Positions 1 to 12,417 of a stretch of 64,000 bases of DNA are shown piece by piece. The stretch's first letter is position 1, and each line of letters starts with the position of its first letter. The notes under the pieces are model-generated. The model saw only the letters and a list, made by a program, of their open reading frames with translations, searched no databases and had not been told where the DNA came from. The translations under genes and the position numbers were made by a program. This DNA comes from Pyxicephalus adspersus. Lineage: Eukaryota; Chordata; Amphibia; Anura; Pyxicephalidae. The DNA lies in assembly GCF_032062135.1 (NCBI RefSeq), contig NC_092858.1, positions 120,913,931 through 120,977,930 on the forward strand, written 5' to 3'.

Positions 1-690
1 GGGGGGGATGATGATGAGTTCTGTTTTATCCAGTCTATAGTAGTTGCTTAAACTACTTCCTGAGGGAGCGTATTCCACATTTTCGCAGACATTTTCTGTG
101 AAGAATCGCTTCCTTATCCGGAGCTTAAACTAATTAATAATTGGGGAGAGAGTTCTCTATATGGAACATTTATATATTTATACAGAGTGATCATATTCCC
201 CCTTAAACATCTCTTCTCAAAGAAGAATAGATTCAGCTCAGCTAATCTCTCCTCCTAGCTGAGCTCCTCCATTACTTTTTTTTTTTAGTTTAGTTGCCCT
301 TCTCTGCACTCTCTCCGTTTACACAATATCCTTTTTGTGAACTGGTGCCCAAAACTGGACTGCATATTCCAGATGAGGTCTGACCAATGCTTTGTACAGG
401 GGCATGATTATGTCTCCACCTATGCAATCTATTCTTCTTGTGATACAAGAAAGTACTTTCCTAGCTTTAGATATTGCAACTTGGCTTTGCATGCTCTTAT
501 TAAGTCTATGACTCACCAGAACCCCCAGATCCTTTTCTATTTTTGATTCCCCCTGGACAGTATGCAGAATGCATGTTGTTAGCCCCCACGTGCATAACTT
601 TACATTTTTCCAATATTAAATGTCATTTGCCACTTGGCTGCTCAATCAAACAGTACATTCAGGCCTGCTTGTAGATTATAGACATCCTGT
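1..690 (-). mobile_element. CR1-like LINE fragment, reverse transcriptase C-terminus and 3' UTR
   Basis: On the minus strand about 516-319 encodes LYKALVRPHLEYAVQFWAP, the hallmark C-terminal segment of CR1-clade reverse transcriptases, preceded by KDLGVLVSHRL and, further upstream (about 690-560), by a degraded WQMTFN-type region with a stop. Positions 318-35 read as the 3' UTR on the minus strand; the plus-strand phrase ending in gaagaatcgcttccttatcc resembles CR1 3' UTRs. The ORF is 5'-truncated and broken, so it is a dead copy. The first ~33 bases resemble the L2-like element at about 1870-1905 rather than CR1, suggesting insertion next to or into an L2 copy. Confidence 0.75.
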
Positions 691-1100
691 AACCTGTAAA
701 CGCTCCTATTGATTTTAAAACACAGCAAGTAGCCTCCTGCAAACTCTCCGGTGCAGACCAGCCCATTGGAATGCATGGGAATTTCAAACATGGGCTTTTA
801 AACGCTCAGGTTAAAAGCTGGGGGAAACCATTCCATTTAAACTAAGCCTAAAATGCTTTTATTTAAACTAAGTTGCACTTTTTTAAAAAACCAAATAGCA
901 CTTCAGAGGAGGTTATAGGATTTAATACAATTCTAACCACAAGGTTTTATTACTTTGTAAATATATTTAAAGTATTATTTTTTGACCGAGTGAAGAAATT
1001 AGATAAAATCTTTGTAATAGGGCCGCACACAGAAATATATACATAACTGAAATGTAACCATTTTTCTCTCTAAACCTAAACAACCACCTACAAATACATG
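691..1100. other. No gene seen; possible unclassified repeat
   Basis: Contains a modest GC block with repeated phrases such as aaacgctc at about 697-810, which looks repeat-derived, followed by AT-rich DNA. No coding signal. Confidence 0.4.
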
Positions 1101-1104
1101 GAGC

Positions 1105-2340
1105 AGTTAATAATAATAATATTATTATTAAACAGCATTTATACACAGCCAACATAATATGCAGCGCTGTACATTTAATAGGGGTTGCAAATGACAGACA
1201 GATACAGACAGTGACACAGGAGGAGGAGAGGACCCTGCCCCGAACGTACAATCTAGGAGTTGAGGGAAGTAACGCACAATAAGAGGAGAGATATGTAGTG
1301 GTGGGAAGTAGCGAGGGTTTAAAAAGACAGAAGAATAAGGCTAGGCAAGTTTGAAAAAATGGGTTTTCAGTACTCTTAAATAAGCAGAAAGTAGGAGCAA
1401 GCCGCATAACAGTAGTAGGTCATTAGAGGAGAAAAGAGAGCGGCTAGAGGAGTATTTTTTTCTACCAGATCAGAAAGGTAAGTGGAATAAGAATTGTGCA
1501 GGGATTTGAAGGAAAGCACAGGAGCTTGAATTGGATTCTAAGGTGAAATAGAAGCCATTGAAGAAAACTACAAAGAGATGCAGCAGAAGATGAACGGTGG
1601 GAAGGATGGATGAGTCTGGCTGCAGCATTCATGTTAGATTGTAGACCATGTACAAGGAGTTCGGTGGTCTCTGGGAAGAGCTAGAGGTGGATTTTGGAGA
1701 TGTTGCGCAGGTGAAAGTGACAAGACCTGGAAGTGTTCTGAATATGAGGGGTAATTGAGAAGGCAGATTCGAAGGTGACAGCAAGACAACGTGCCTGAGG
1801 GGAGGGACAAATAACAGTGTTGTTAACAGTTAGGAATATGTTGGGGGGCGATTTTTGGAATGTGGGGGGGGGGGGAGATGATGAGTTTGTTTTTTTTCCA
1901 GGTTGAGTTTCAGAAATCTGTCAGACATCCATGACGAGATGGCCGACAGGCAGCATGAAACTTTTTCCATGATAAGTGGAAAAGGGTGAGGGAGACAAGT
2001 CAGGGGTGGATAGGTAAATTTGAGTGTCGTCAGCATACAAATGGTACTGTACACCAAAGGAGGATATGAGACTACAGAGAGAGGAGGTGTACAGAGAAAA
2101 GGGAACCGGACCAAGGACTGACCCTTGGGGAGCACCAACAGAGAGGAGAGTGGGAAAGGAGGAATTACCATTGAAAGAAACTTGAAAGGAGGAGTCAGAC
2201 ACATAGGAAGCAAACTAAGAGAGAGCAGTGTCACTGATACCAATGGAGCGCATGATTTGTATTAGAAGGGGGTAATCAACCGTGTCAAAAGCAGAGGAAA
2301 GATCAAGGAGGAGACTTAGCTCTGGACATGGAGCAGTTGA
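1105..2340 (-). mobile_element. L2-like LINE, 3' half with tail
   Basis: Minus-strand reverse transcriptase fragment. [10 protein letters not shown] (RT motif 4 region) is encoded from about 2136 and YADDTQIY (catalytic YADD) from 2037-2026. A shifted frame then gives [17 protein letters not shown]. The rest of the ORF is frameshifted. The 3' end carries the phrase cagcgctg, a tataaat-like segment and an AAT/ATT trinucleotide run (about 1105-1175), the same tail seen on SINEs in this window. 5'-truncated and non-functional. The same family recurs on the plus strand at 20.4-23.1 kb. Confidence 0.8.
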
Positions 2341-2364
2341 CTGTATCCTTTAGTTTACCAGTTG

Positions 2365-2970
2365 CCGGGATTTTTTATATGGCAAAGCTTCTGCTCAAAT
2401 GTTTTCTAAAGGTTTGTGAATAATCTTCTCACTGTAGAATAATGGACTCCAAATTGCTTAGAAATTGCAACAATTGACTCTCTATGGTCACTGTCTTTCC
2501 TTGGCATTGTGTTAAAGCGTTCAATTGCAGGGCACCATCATCTTCCTTTTCTTCCTTCCAGAGAAGATCTTTGGTCATCTTGATTGGCTCATACGACACT
2601 CCTTGAACATAGGCAAAGGCATGCACAGCTTAGCTTTGTTACCAGAAACCCAGAGCAGTCAGACAGATAAGACATATTATTGCAGAAAGGGACATCACCT
2701 GCCCCTTTCTGCAATATTGACCTGCCTAACTGAGCATTTATAAAGGTGCAATAATAAATTAGTTCCACCTTAACACACACCTGCCAAGCATACTGCCAAA
2801 ACATTTGCTTTTATAGAGGTTCCCACACTTCCTGATGATGATTTAATCAAGTGCATTTCATTAGCAGCACCTGGCTGTGTCTTACTTTAATTCCTACAGA
2901 ATGGGTGTACTGATTTTTTCACATACTGCTTCTGCATTTTCACGTTGTCTTTGTTGAAGACACTGTATTA
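2365..2970 (-). mobile_element. Tc1-like transposon fragment
   Basis: Plus-strand text around 2425-2515 (ataatcttctcactgtagaa and following) is the reverse complement of the N-terminal region of a common frog/fish Tc1 transposase; 2760-2960 matches the region outside the ORF towards the inverted repeat. The same family is at 19040-19925. The piece 2600-2750 in the middle is a foreign repeat (TTATTGCAGAA... family, see 3290-3720) that splits it. No catalytic part is left. Confidence 0.65.
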
Positions 2971-3289
2971 TAGCATGTCTTGTTTGCCCAAGTTTGTATT
3001 TACCTGGAATTTTAAGAACTGCTAAGAACCAAAATATTTTTTAAGGTCCTGATAGGCAAAACCTTTTTTTTTTCTCATGACTGTAGGTATATTTTTCCTT
3101 ATTGGTTTTACTTTATCCTTCATTATGTTGCAGCCATATTCAGTTTCCAGTTCCTAATAATGCATGATTCCAATAAACACTGTCATACAAAACACATACA
3201 TACACATATACAGGCGTGTTACCAGGCGTGTTACCAGGCTAAGCAACAAGAATACCAAGATAAAAATTGGAACAGGTAAGCTTTGTTCT

Positions 3290-3720
3290 TTAAAGCAAAA
3301 CTAAGCTTACTAAGTGGAAAATTTTGAGCAGGCAGGTTCTTCATTGCAGAAGAGACAGGCCAAGCTCCTATCTGCAATAAAACAAACACCTGCCTGTTCA
3401 CATTTTTTTCTGTAACTGCACACTGAGCTGCACATACATCCTTGAGTGTACAAGACCGGCATAGCTGCCTGCCGAGAATTGATGAACTTTAGTGTGCATG
3501 TCCATGAGTTACGTCATTCCAGCCTGGTCAATCAAGACGGCCAAAGATCCCGAGCCCAGGAAAAGAACCAGATAAAGATGCTGGTGGCTGCGAGCTGAGT
3601 GTAGTTAAAAATAAATACAAATTTCAACCTGGCAGGCAAGTTAATTTTATTGCAGAGGAGACATCACTTGTCTATTCTACAATAAAGAACCTTTTTTCTA
3701 TTCTACAATAAAGAACTACT
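3290..3720. repeat. Interspersed repeat, CAGGCAGG/TTATTGCAGA family
   Basis: Two blocks of the form gcaggcaggt...ttgcagaagagacagg (about 3325-3410 and 3630-3700) flank a unique-looking middle with gagttacgtcattccagcct. That middle matches 34345-34420 closely, so both loci derive from the same family. Other partial copies are at 2668-2740 and 36880-36960. No coding capacity; class unknown, possibly a DNA-transposon MITE. Confidence 0.55.
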
Positions 3721-6590
3721 TTCTCACAATTTTAAGTTCTTTTTTGTGTGTGTGTTTTGTGCTATAAAAATTCTTCACCAATGCTTTTTTGTATAACGAA
3801 GAAGTAGTTTACAGTCATCTAGTTTGCAAAATCTAGGCCAGGTTTAATAATATGCAGATCCATCTGCTATTTTACATCTGGAAATAGTATGGAAAGGTAC
3901 AGCGGAATGATAAAACTATTTTTGATGATGTTGAAAATTGATGGATTACCATGGTGCCTGAACACAGATATGAGACCACACACATGTAGGCTTTGATAGA
4001 TGACATGAAAGCATGCTGTAGGTGAGAAGCTACTGCACATAGTGTGGCTGTTTTTTGTTGTGTTACACAAAGACCTTGTTAACAATATCACTAAACTAGC
4101 TCTGTGCATTTTATTCATGTAGGTCAGTTCAAATTAAACAAAATTCAGCATATTTCTGTAAAATGTAGGTATGGTATAAAAAGGTATATTGTGATTGTTT
4201 AAACTGTCAATGGTTTTTATAAAGGAAATATTGCCACTGATGTACTGCAAGATAACTGCACTCAGCATTTCCATTTTTTTCTTTATTGGGCTACCTGACG
4301 GTCAATGGTTTGAGCTGCAGCTGCTATAATAAATGTTGTGCACGTTTCTGCAAGGTGCTGAAGAAGCAATTGATGATGTAGGTGTTACCACAGGCTACAA
4401 ATAACAATATCATGCTCAGCAAAAAAAACACATTTATTACCATTTACCATCAGTACTAAGAGTTTTATTTTGCATGTTTACTATTTTCATGACTTTGACA
4501 CTCGTGTCATTTACAAGCTAAGACTTTATTTTTCCACACTGCTCAGCTCAAGTCTATTTGCCATAGAGATCACAAGAAAGCTGGACACTTCCTATGGCTT
4601 ACATCAAAGTCATGTCTTAATCTGTGTTGACATTAACAATCACCTTGGTGCTACACACGGCTTTGCCAGGGACTTTTGTAAAGATAATGCATGTCATCCT
4701 CAGGTGGTGTCGGCAACAGAAGCCTATGGCTGAGCAGTTGAGTAGGAGATCACTTGCTCACAAGGGTCAGACTGTGATCTCATCCTGTCTGACTGTGTGG
4801 TTGCATTAGGAGAGGATATATTGGGATTTAAAAAACTGTGATGCAGATCAAAGTGGAAGCAGATGTATCCTTACCAGGATTCGTCTAAAAGGCATTAGGA
4901 TGACATTTAGAAAATGTATCACGTCTGTTCATGATATGTCTGTGTCTCCATTCAAGGAGAGGACACTGAGTGGAAGCATAGTAAAACTTATAGCTGCGTT
5001 AGTAACCAGTTTTATTTATATATTAAACAAAACAAAGGTTGGCTTCTTTATTAAAGCACACTTAATAGAATGGAATACTACCTCGCTGTGTTGAAAGGAA
5101 TTAGCCTGAAACAAAATACTGTTCAGTCACTTATAGATTTTTGTGTAACTACAAATAAAATTTTACTGCTTGTTTATTGTTGTCATTGCCGATTGCTGAT
5201 TTCCAGTAATCAATAGCAATCAGTTATATATGAGCTGTTTATTATACTCTGTAATTATTTTTCTTTCAATTAAATTATTGACATTAACATTAAAGTTTTT
5301 TGCTTCTGACTGAAAAGCTAAAAAGAAGGTTCATAAAAGCTCCTGCCAAGCATTATAACTTGCACCTGTTGCTTTTCTCTGCATAGGCAAAATATACAGG
5401 TTTATTTGGGGGGGTATTTGCTATCACAAAGACAATGACTGCAATAAACACCTGCCAAATGGTTTCAACCATTCTTCAGTCTTGTTAACATTTTAAATTA
5501 AATCTGGTTTTTGTGGTTCCTGCATTAGCTTTTTCAGGTACCTAAAGCCAATTTTAAAGTGTTCGGTAGATTTACAAAACTGGCGAGTGAGTGAATATTA
5601 AGCTGATAAATAAAGGGCGGTTTATGGACAATTGAAGGATCCTCCATCCACTTCTCTTCAGTCCAGTATACCAACTTCTAATAATGTGAATAAACCAAAA
5701 TATGTAAAATAGTGTGTCAATGTTTTTTGTTTTTTTTTTAATTCAGCTAATTTGACTTAAGTAAAAACACCTAGGTATCATACCATAAGACTGATGCAGT
5801 CGCCTTACTTCTCACTGTGGAAATGTGGTTTGGGCTTTGAAATCGTGGATTGGAGTCTGGCTTTGACAGCTTTAATTTCACTCTTGCTGTGGTAACATAC
5901 TTTTTTCTCCTTTTTGGCAAATATAGACCTGATTCTGACAACATGACTCAAATTTTTGTTTGGACAACATTGTCAGTGTTACTAAGAGATTGACGCTACT
6001 ACTTTTAGTACTAGAGCAAAACTAGTTCTAGTACTTTGGTGTTCAAAAAAGACTGCAGAAAGCCAAAAATATCTATGGCATCAGTTAAATCATTCTGAGG
6101 GGTCCACATTGCTTACTGTCCTATAGAGGAACCCCAGGATTCCTTAGACCCCTGTTTGAGAAACACTACAATAGAGACATCCTGCATCCCTAAATGCAAT
6201 ATCTGGTATTCCACCAACCTTTCATAAGGCTTGACTTTTACTGCCATGCATATAGTGGCCATAAAAAGTTATTTGCGTAGCCTTTTCAGAGGAGGATATT
6301 TAATAGTTTACAATGGCTTAAGTTTTCATCTTTATGAAAACTATTTTTATCAAAGACTTTTTGCATTACATCACAAACCTTTGCTGATGATGGTACATTT
6401 TTATGGTCTTTATTCTGCTTTCTTAGTAAAATGCTGCAGAGGCATGATATTGGATCACAACCAATTATCATGGATAATTGCTTCTCTGATTCTCCTGCTG
6501 AAATAACTATTGGTAAAAAAGATATTATATTTGGTCAGATTTATTTTATTTTGTTACATGGTTCTAAAATCTATGATACCGTAAGGCATG
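3721..6590. other. No gene recognised
   Basis: AT-rich DNA without a supported coding exon. A short piece at about 6121-6170 (gaggaaccccaggattcctt... gagaaacac) is the end of the hAT-type MITE family described at 12175 and 16997. Confidence 0.5.
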
Positions 6591-6592
6591 TA

Positions 6593-8147
6593 CAGTTAGG
6601 TTCATAAATATTTGGACACATACAACTTTTTTCTAATTTTGGTTCTGTACATTACCACAATCAATTTTTAATGAAACTACTCAGATGCAGTTGAACTGCA
6701 GACTTTCAGCTTTATTTCAGTGGGTTGAACAAGAAGAGTTCATAAAAATGTAGGGAACTAAAGCCTTTTTTTTACACAATCGCTTCATTTCAGGGGCTCA
6801 AAAGTAATATGACAAAAAAAAAGCTGAAATTAAAATATTAATTTCTAATACTTGGTTGAAAACCCTTTGCTGGCAATGACAGCCTGTAGTCTTGAACTCA
6901 TGGACATCACCAGATGCTGGGTTTCCTCTTTTTAAATGCTCTGCCAGGCCTTTACTGCAAGGGCTTACAGTTGCTGTTTGTTTTTGGGCCTTTCTGTCCG
7001 AAGTTTAGTCCTCAACAAGTGAAATGCATGCTCAATTGGGTTCAGATCAGGTGACTGACATTGCCATTCAAGAATATTCCACTTCTTTGCTTTAAAAAAA
7101 ATCCTGGGTTGCTTTGGCTGTATGTTTTGGGTCATTGTCCATCTGTATTATGAAACGCCTCCCAATCAATGTGACTGCATTTAGCTGGATTTGAGCGGAC
7201 AGTATGTCTCTGAACACCTCAGAGTTCATTTGGCTGCTTCTGTCCTGTGTCACATCATGGATAAACACTAGTGTCCCAGTGCCACTGGCAGCCATGCACG
7301 CCCAAGCCATCACACTGCCTCCGCCATGTTTTACAGATGATGTGGTATGCTTTGGATCATGAGCTGTTCCATGCCTTCTTCATACTTTTTACTTGCCGTC
7401 ATTCTAGTAAAGGTTGATCTTGGTTTCATCTGTCCAAAGAATGTTTTTCCAGAACTGTGCTGGCTTTTTTAGATGTTTTTGAGCAAAGTCCAATCTAGCC
7501 TTTCTATTCTTGAGGCTTATGAGTGGCTTGCACCTTGCAGTGCACCCTCTGTATTTACTTTCATGCAGTCTTCTCTTTATGGTAGACTTGGATATCGATA
7601 CACCTACCTTCTGGCGACTGTTGTTCACTTGGTTGGCTGTTGTGAATGGGTTTCTCTTCACTATGGAAATGATTCTGCGATCATCCACCACTGTTGTCTT
7701 CCGTGAAGGTCCAGGTTTTTGGCATTGCTGAGTTCACCAGTGCTTTGTTCCTTTCCCATGATGTACCAAACTTTAGATGTTGTCAATCCTAATATTGTAG
7801 CAAAACACATACGAGCACCCCCCCCCCGTCAAATCAACTCCAGGCCTTTTATCTACTTAATTCATAATGGTGTAGCAAATTAATTGCCCATACCAGCCCA
7901 TGAAATAGCCTTTCAGTCAATTGTCCAATTACTTTTGAGCCCCTGAAATGAAGTGATTGTGTAAAAAAAAAAAAAAAAAAATTTAGTTTCTCACATTATT
8001 ATGCAATCTTTTTGTTCAACCCTCCTAACTAAAGCTGAAAGTCTGCAGTTCAACTGCATGAGTTGTTTCATTTAAAATTAATTGTAATGTACAGAACCAA
8101 AATTAGAAAAAAAGTTGTATCTGTCCTAATATTTATAAGCCTAACTG
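6593..8147 (-). mobile_element. Tc1-like DNA transposon with ~217-bp inverted repeats
   Basis: Both ends are present: it begins cagttaggttcataaatatt and ends ...taagcctaactg, flanked by TA at 6591-6592 and 8148-8149, the target duplication expected of Tc1/mariner. The terminal inverted repeats span 6593-6809 and 7928-8147 and diverge from each other by scattered changes and a poly-A expansion. Inside is a transposase fossil (6845-7759, minus). The long repeats suggest the IR/DR organisation of some Tc1 families. Ends are intact but the transposase is dead, so it could move only with help from another copy. Confidence 0.9.
6845..7759 (-). pseudogene. Tc1 transposase pseudogene
   Basis: DD34E-type transposase. 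A candidate start lies at 7757-7759 (MGKEQS...). The DNA-binding region is shortened: only a PSRKTTVVDDRR linker follows before IISIVKRNPFTT. The catalytic domain shows ILWTDETKINLY (first Asp), QMDNDPKHTAKATQ (second Asp) and QSPDLNPIEHAF (Glu). Breaks: an early frameshift near 7725, stop codons at 7404-7406 and again within the next 40 bases, and an extra T in a run near 7095 that shifts frame. It ends in a degraded FSTKY at 6845. The loss of most of the N-terminal helix-turn-helix region shows it is not a source of active enzyme. Confidence 0.88.
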
Positions 8148-8149
8148 TA

Positions 8150-10395
8150 AAAAAGGAACATATATGTTTCAGACAAAATTTACCTTAAAGATAAAATTGT
8201 ACATTTTTGGATCTTAGTCCATATGGTAATAGGACAGCACATTTTCCACCTTCCCTTAACACTGACTTCATCCTGTCTTTTTGTTTTACTGCCTTCATGT
8301 AAGATGAAGGCTTTGTTCTCACCTCTGTGCAGATGAAGGAGATTTAGGGATCTTTATCCACTTTGATGCTAGCAAGAAACTTCAGAGCCAGCACTGCTTT
8401 AGCTCAGGCCATGGCTGAAGTTTTTGATTCTCTGATCCCTTTGGTCTGTGGGAATTCAGGATTTTCTTTCAATAAAACCCTGACTGTGAAGGATTTTCTT
8501 ATTAAATGCAGTGTCTGATGTATTTTCCTCTCTCCTTGTCTACTCTTTTTTGTTAAATTCTTTTGAAAGGCTTCACAGTAAAGTCAGATCATGACTTTCC
8601 CAAAAAAACTTTCACTCATCCTCTCACTTTCCAAATCTATATTAGAATGACAGTCAAGTGTAATTACTTGGCATTTAACACTTTCAGTGCCATCACTTAA
8701 AATACTAAGCACTTGCTTGTTGCTGATTTCCAGAATTAGGCGGGGAGGGGAAAATATGCATTTATGCATACAATAGTGGTTATACACCATGAAGCTGCTG
8801 TTAAGAATAGATGCCTTCCTAGTTTTAAGAGGTTATTAATTTAGCTCTTATACCTAATAAATTCTTATATCTTATACATTTTCCCACCAAAACAGTGGGA
8901 ATACAATCTACCCCTTTCAATTGTATCCTGTGTAGAGAGAATTATAACAGATGATTTGCCTGTATGGATAATGTTGAAAACAATGCAGGTGCCAAACTAT
9001 TTTGCATGCAATTTCATTTCCTAGCATGGGAAGGGAAACTGTAACACTGGAAACCACACCATAAAGTTAAAAAAATGAAAGTTTGCTGATATTCATAAGG
9101 GACCTAAGTCTGGCTTTGAAGCAGGAATCTATTGTCTAGAAATATGTCTATAATGTCAGTTCATTTACAGTGTGCCACATATTTGAAAAAAAGTGTTGAG
9201 TAAAATGTACTTTTGTATTCCTGAACCTTACCTATGTTATCTTGTGATGTAGATTCTATTTTTTGTACTGTATTATTGAAAAAGACAAAAGTAATAAAGT
9301 AACGCAAAAAGTAATGAAGTACAGACATTTGATTAGGGATACTGTTCTGAATAAATATTACAGTGTAATACACCTTGTACAATACTTTTTTTCTTCCTGT
9401 GTTACCTACACATCCCAGGTAACATAGCTTGCACAGCACTAAAAACTTATCACAGGAGAGGAGAGTTAACTGTTTATTCTGGAGAGCAAAGAAAGTCAGA
9501 ATATCCTGAATATAGAGTATACAAACACTGGTGGTGGGCAAGTTTATGTAGAGACAGAATGGAAGTTAAATGCTAAATGTATGAAGGAGGTGGGCTGTAG
9601 AAGAACCTACAATTCTGTGAGGAAAAAGCAGTGCTGGCCACATTAAGGGGAGGAAAATGGATAAAATGTGGAATGATCAAGGACTGGAAATAGTACACAG
9701 ACAGAGGATGTGCTAAGGGTACAAATAGCTACCCACCATGTAAATCAAAAGTTCACTTTCATCTGCAGCTCCATCAAATTAGACATCACAAGTCTCTCTT
9801 CTGATCAAGTGCCCTCATCCCTCAGATACATCCACTGCTCACGCTAAATATCTCATTATTTTTTGACACGCCGTCTGGTGATTCTTATGAACAAGTTTCC
9901 AGACACTTAATGATGGTTTCGAGATGGTTAGCTGGAATTAAATAATTTAAAATGAATAAAATAATTTGCCTTTGCAGTCATGCAGTTGGCTGGAACAATG
10001 TTCATTCCAACCTGGAACATTTGATTTTGTCCTGTGGCTTTGGAAAAGCAAATACCAGTATTCTCTCATATATTAAACACTGTTTAGAAAAGCAGAAAGT
10101 TAAGTATTCCCAAAATCTGAAAGAACTTTTCAGGCTTATCATTTTCTTTTGTGGACTTGAAGTTAATCCATTAGATCCTCCTAACATCTTAAAGATCCTT
10201 AATGTTTTCCCTAACTTATAAAACTTGAAAGAGGCCCTAAACCAGCCACTCTGAAGGTGATAATAGCACTTTCCATGTCTTTGAACTGGTTTCACATCTT
10301 CTTTGGGCAATATAAACATGTTAGATTGTTGCCCTGGACAAAGCATCGTGATCTCAGAAGAAAATCTAGCATGTGTACCATTGTCTTAAGCATTG
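8150..10395. other. No gene recognised
   Basis: AT-rich sequence. The longest open frame (9161-9541, minus) has hydrophobic low-complexity composition and no family motif. Nothing else identified. Confidence 0.5.
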
Positions 10396-10399
10396 TTCA

Positions 10400-10570
10400 C
10401 CAATAAATTTTAGCATATCAGTGAATAACTGAGTAGGGACATCCTCTGTACATTCTTATAGAGGAGAGCAAAGCAGAATGCCACTCATTCATCCTCCCCT
10501 CTAAAAAGAATAAAACAGCATTGTGTGTACAATTCTTGTTTGTTCTCCTTTCACTGAAAACTTATAAAAA
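10400..10570. repeat. Interspersed repeat, related to 40310-40565
   Basis: Shares with 40380-40560 the order: gagcaaagcagaatgccact / ggagagcacagcggggtgcc, an tcctcccctc block, agaatag/aataaaa, a tgtgtacaa/gtgtatata block and a ttcgttca-like end. Non-coding. Class unknown. Confidence 0.5.
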
Positions 10571-12170
10571 AATTGTTTCCATCAACATAGATCCAACTTG
10601 TGTTTCCTCAGATTAAGGCTGAATTGATACCTTTGCATTGTGTTAATGTGCACTAAAACCCATGATTGTGTATAGTATATTCATTACATATTGTATTCCA
10701 ACTCACATACACATTACAACCTGATCTACATGTTCTATACTGCACCACAATTTACTGATGTAAATGTTCTCTGCCTTATGGTTGGTTACATTATCAAAAC
10801 TAACGCAGGTGCAATTTTGTTTTGTTGTGGCATAATGACAGCCCCTTAAAAGTGAATGGGGGTTCATTACTGCTTTTGCCAAATTGTAGCAGCCATAACT
10901 TAATTGGGCATGCAATACACAATGTTACATTCATTTTAAGGTTCATGTGTTATATGTATTTATTAATGCTTTTCTTGATAAATTATTTGTTATTCATTTT
11001 TGTTATTTGTCATTTGTGGTAAATAGTTGTTCCCGGGATCTCCCTTTATCTAAACCTTTTATGCATAAATATGTGCATTAGCAAAACTGACAGTAGTACC
11101 TTGGATTTTCTTTAAGAAGGGAGGGGGTGTCATTTTGCAGTGCTTTGTGCCACTAGGAGCATGTAAACAGGAGTTCCAATAGGGCCTTTTGAGATTCAAT
11201 AAATACAATCTAGATTATGTTATGTTTTTTGTTTTTTTTTAATAGTGCATCTGAAATAAAATGTACTTATCTTGTACAGGAAAAACAAAAATATGGACAT
11301 CTGTGAACTGCAATTGTATATTTACACACAGTAGTTCTCTCATTATTATAATACTTGTTCCGTTTCCTGTACTAATAATGAATGTTTCTATCTTGTAGTG
11401 TTTTGTGACGTTACTCGCTCCCTTCAGTTTTATATTGGAAAAAGTGGAAAACATCATGCCATCCAGTTTATGGCACCATCTGAGCCGCATGTAATCTCAA
11501 CAGAAAACTGCAACAGAAGACAAAAAGAGAAACAAAATCTTTACAGTACTAAGAAAGAAAAAAAACACTTTTGGCTGGCTTATGAAAATGGAAATGTGGA
11601 GCAACCTTGTAACTATAGACTATACCAACCAATCAGTCAACCAGTAAAGTGGTGGTAGGTGTTTGCCCACCTGCAGTTTGGTGTTCATAAATCAGTTTTT
11701 TTTTTGTTTTTGTTTTTTTTTTTGTTTTTGTTTTTTTTTTGATTAACCCCCAATTATTTGCCCACTCTTGTTTCAAAATAATATTTATGTATTTAGAACA
11801 AATAAATCAAGATTGATTTACTATGCTGTGTATTTTTGTTTTTTTTTTGGTCAGTTGTCACTAAGATCTATTTTGCTGTGCAGTAGAAAGTTAAGAGTTA
11901 GATGTTTGCTACTTTGCAACAAGCAGTTCACTTCTAATATTTGTGTATGTTTTTACGTAATAACATTGTGAATCCGAAGTGAAAACATAACTAAATCACT
12001 GTGTGGTCATTTTTTCTATGCTTCCTAATGCATTTTCTACTAAATTTGGTTATGTAAAAACTTTGATGCAGTTTTATGCAGTTGACTGTAATGGTTTTGA
12101 TGCTTTTTTACTATAATCTCTGTAGGCATTATTACTACCATTCACAAGAAGCACTGAGACTGTTTCATAG
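10571..12170. other. No gene recognised; T-rich tract at 11696-11740
   Basis: Contains a (T4-10 G)n low-complexity run at 11696-11740. An 86-codon open frame at 11398-11658 has no recognisable motif and is probably chance. Confidence 0.45.
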
Positions 12171-12174
12171 CTTG

Positions 12175-12417
12175 GAGTGCCTTTCTCAACTTTTTTTTAA
12201 CATAGTGGAACTCCTGAAATAACTTTCAGGGTCTCGGGGAACCCCTTCTATAATTATTATATCCACTGCTCACAGTACATTAGTGTGGTGGTCAGTGAGA
12301 AGAATGTCCACCCCTACAGATATCCAAAAAGATCATTAGTGTCAGGTAAACACAGAGGCGCAGATTGCGTGAGGAACCCCTAGCAACCTCTGGAGGAAGC
12401 CCGGTTTAGAAACACTG
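12175..12417. mobile_element. hAT-type MITE (family A)
   Basis: Begins with a worn ...tttctcaac terminus and ends gaggaagcccggtttagaaacactg, imperfect inverted ends of the CAGTGTTTCTCAAC type. The interior (gggaaccccttctataatta, agatcattagtgtcag, gaggaacccctagcaacctc) matches 16997-17242 and 29239-29500. No coding capacity. Confidence 0.65.

Noticed and set aside
9161..9541. 126-codon minus-strand open frame
   Set aside because: Low-complexity hydrophobic composition, no domain, no splice or conservation evidence; expected by chance in AT-rich DNA of this length.
11398..11658. 86-codon plus-strand open frame with a basic patch
   Set aside because: No family motif recognised and no supporting splice structure.
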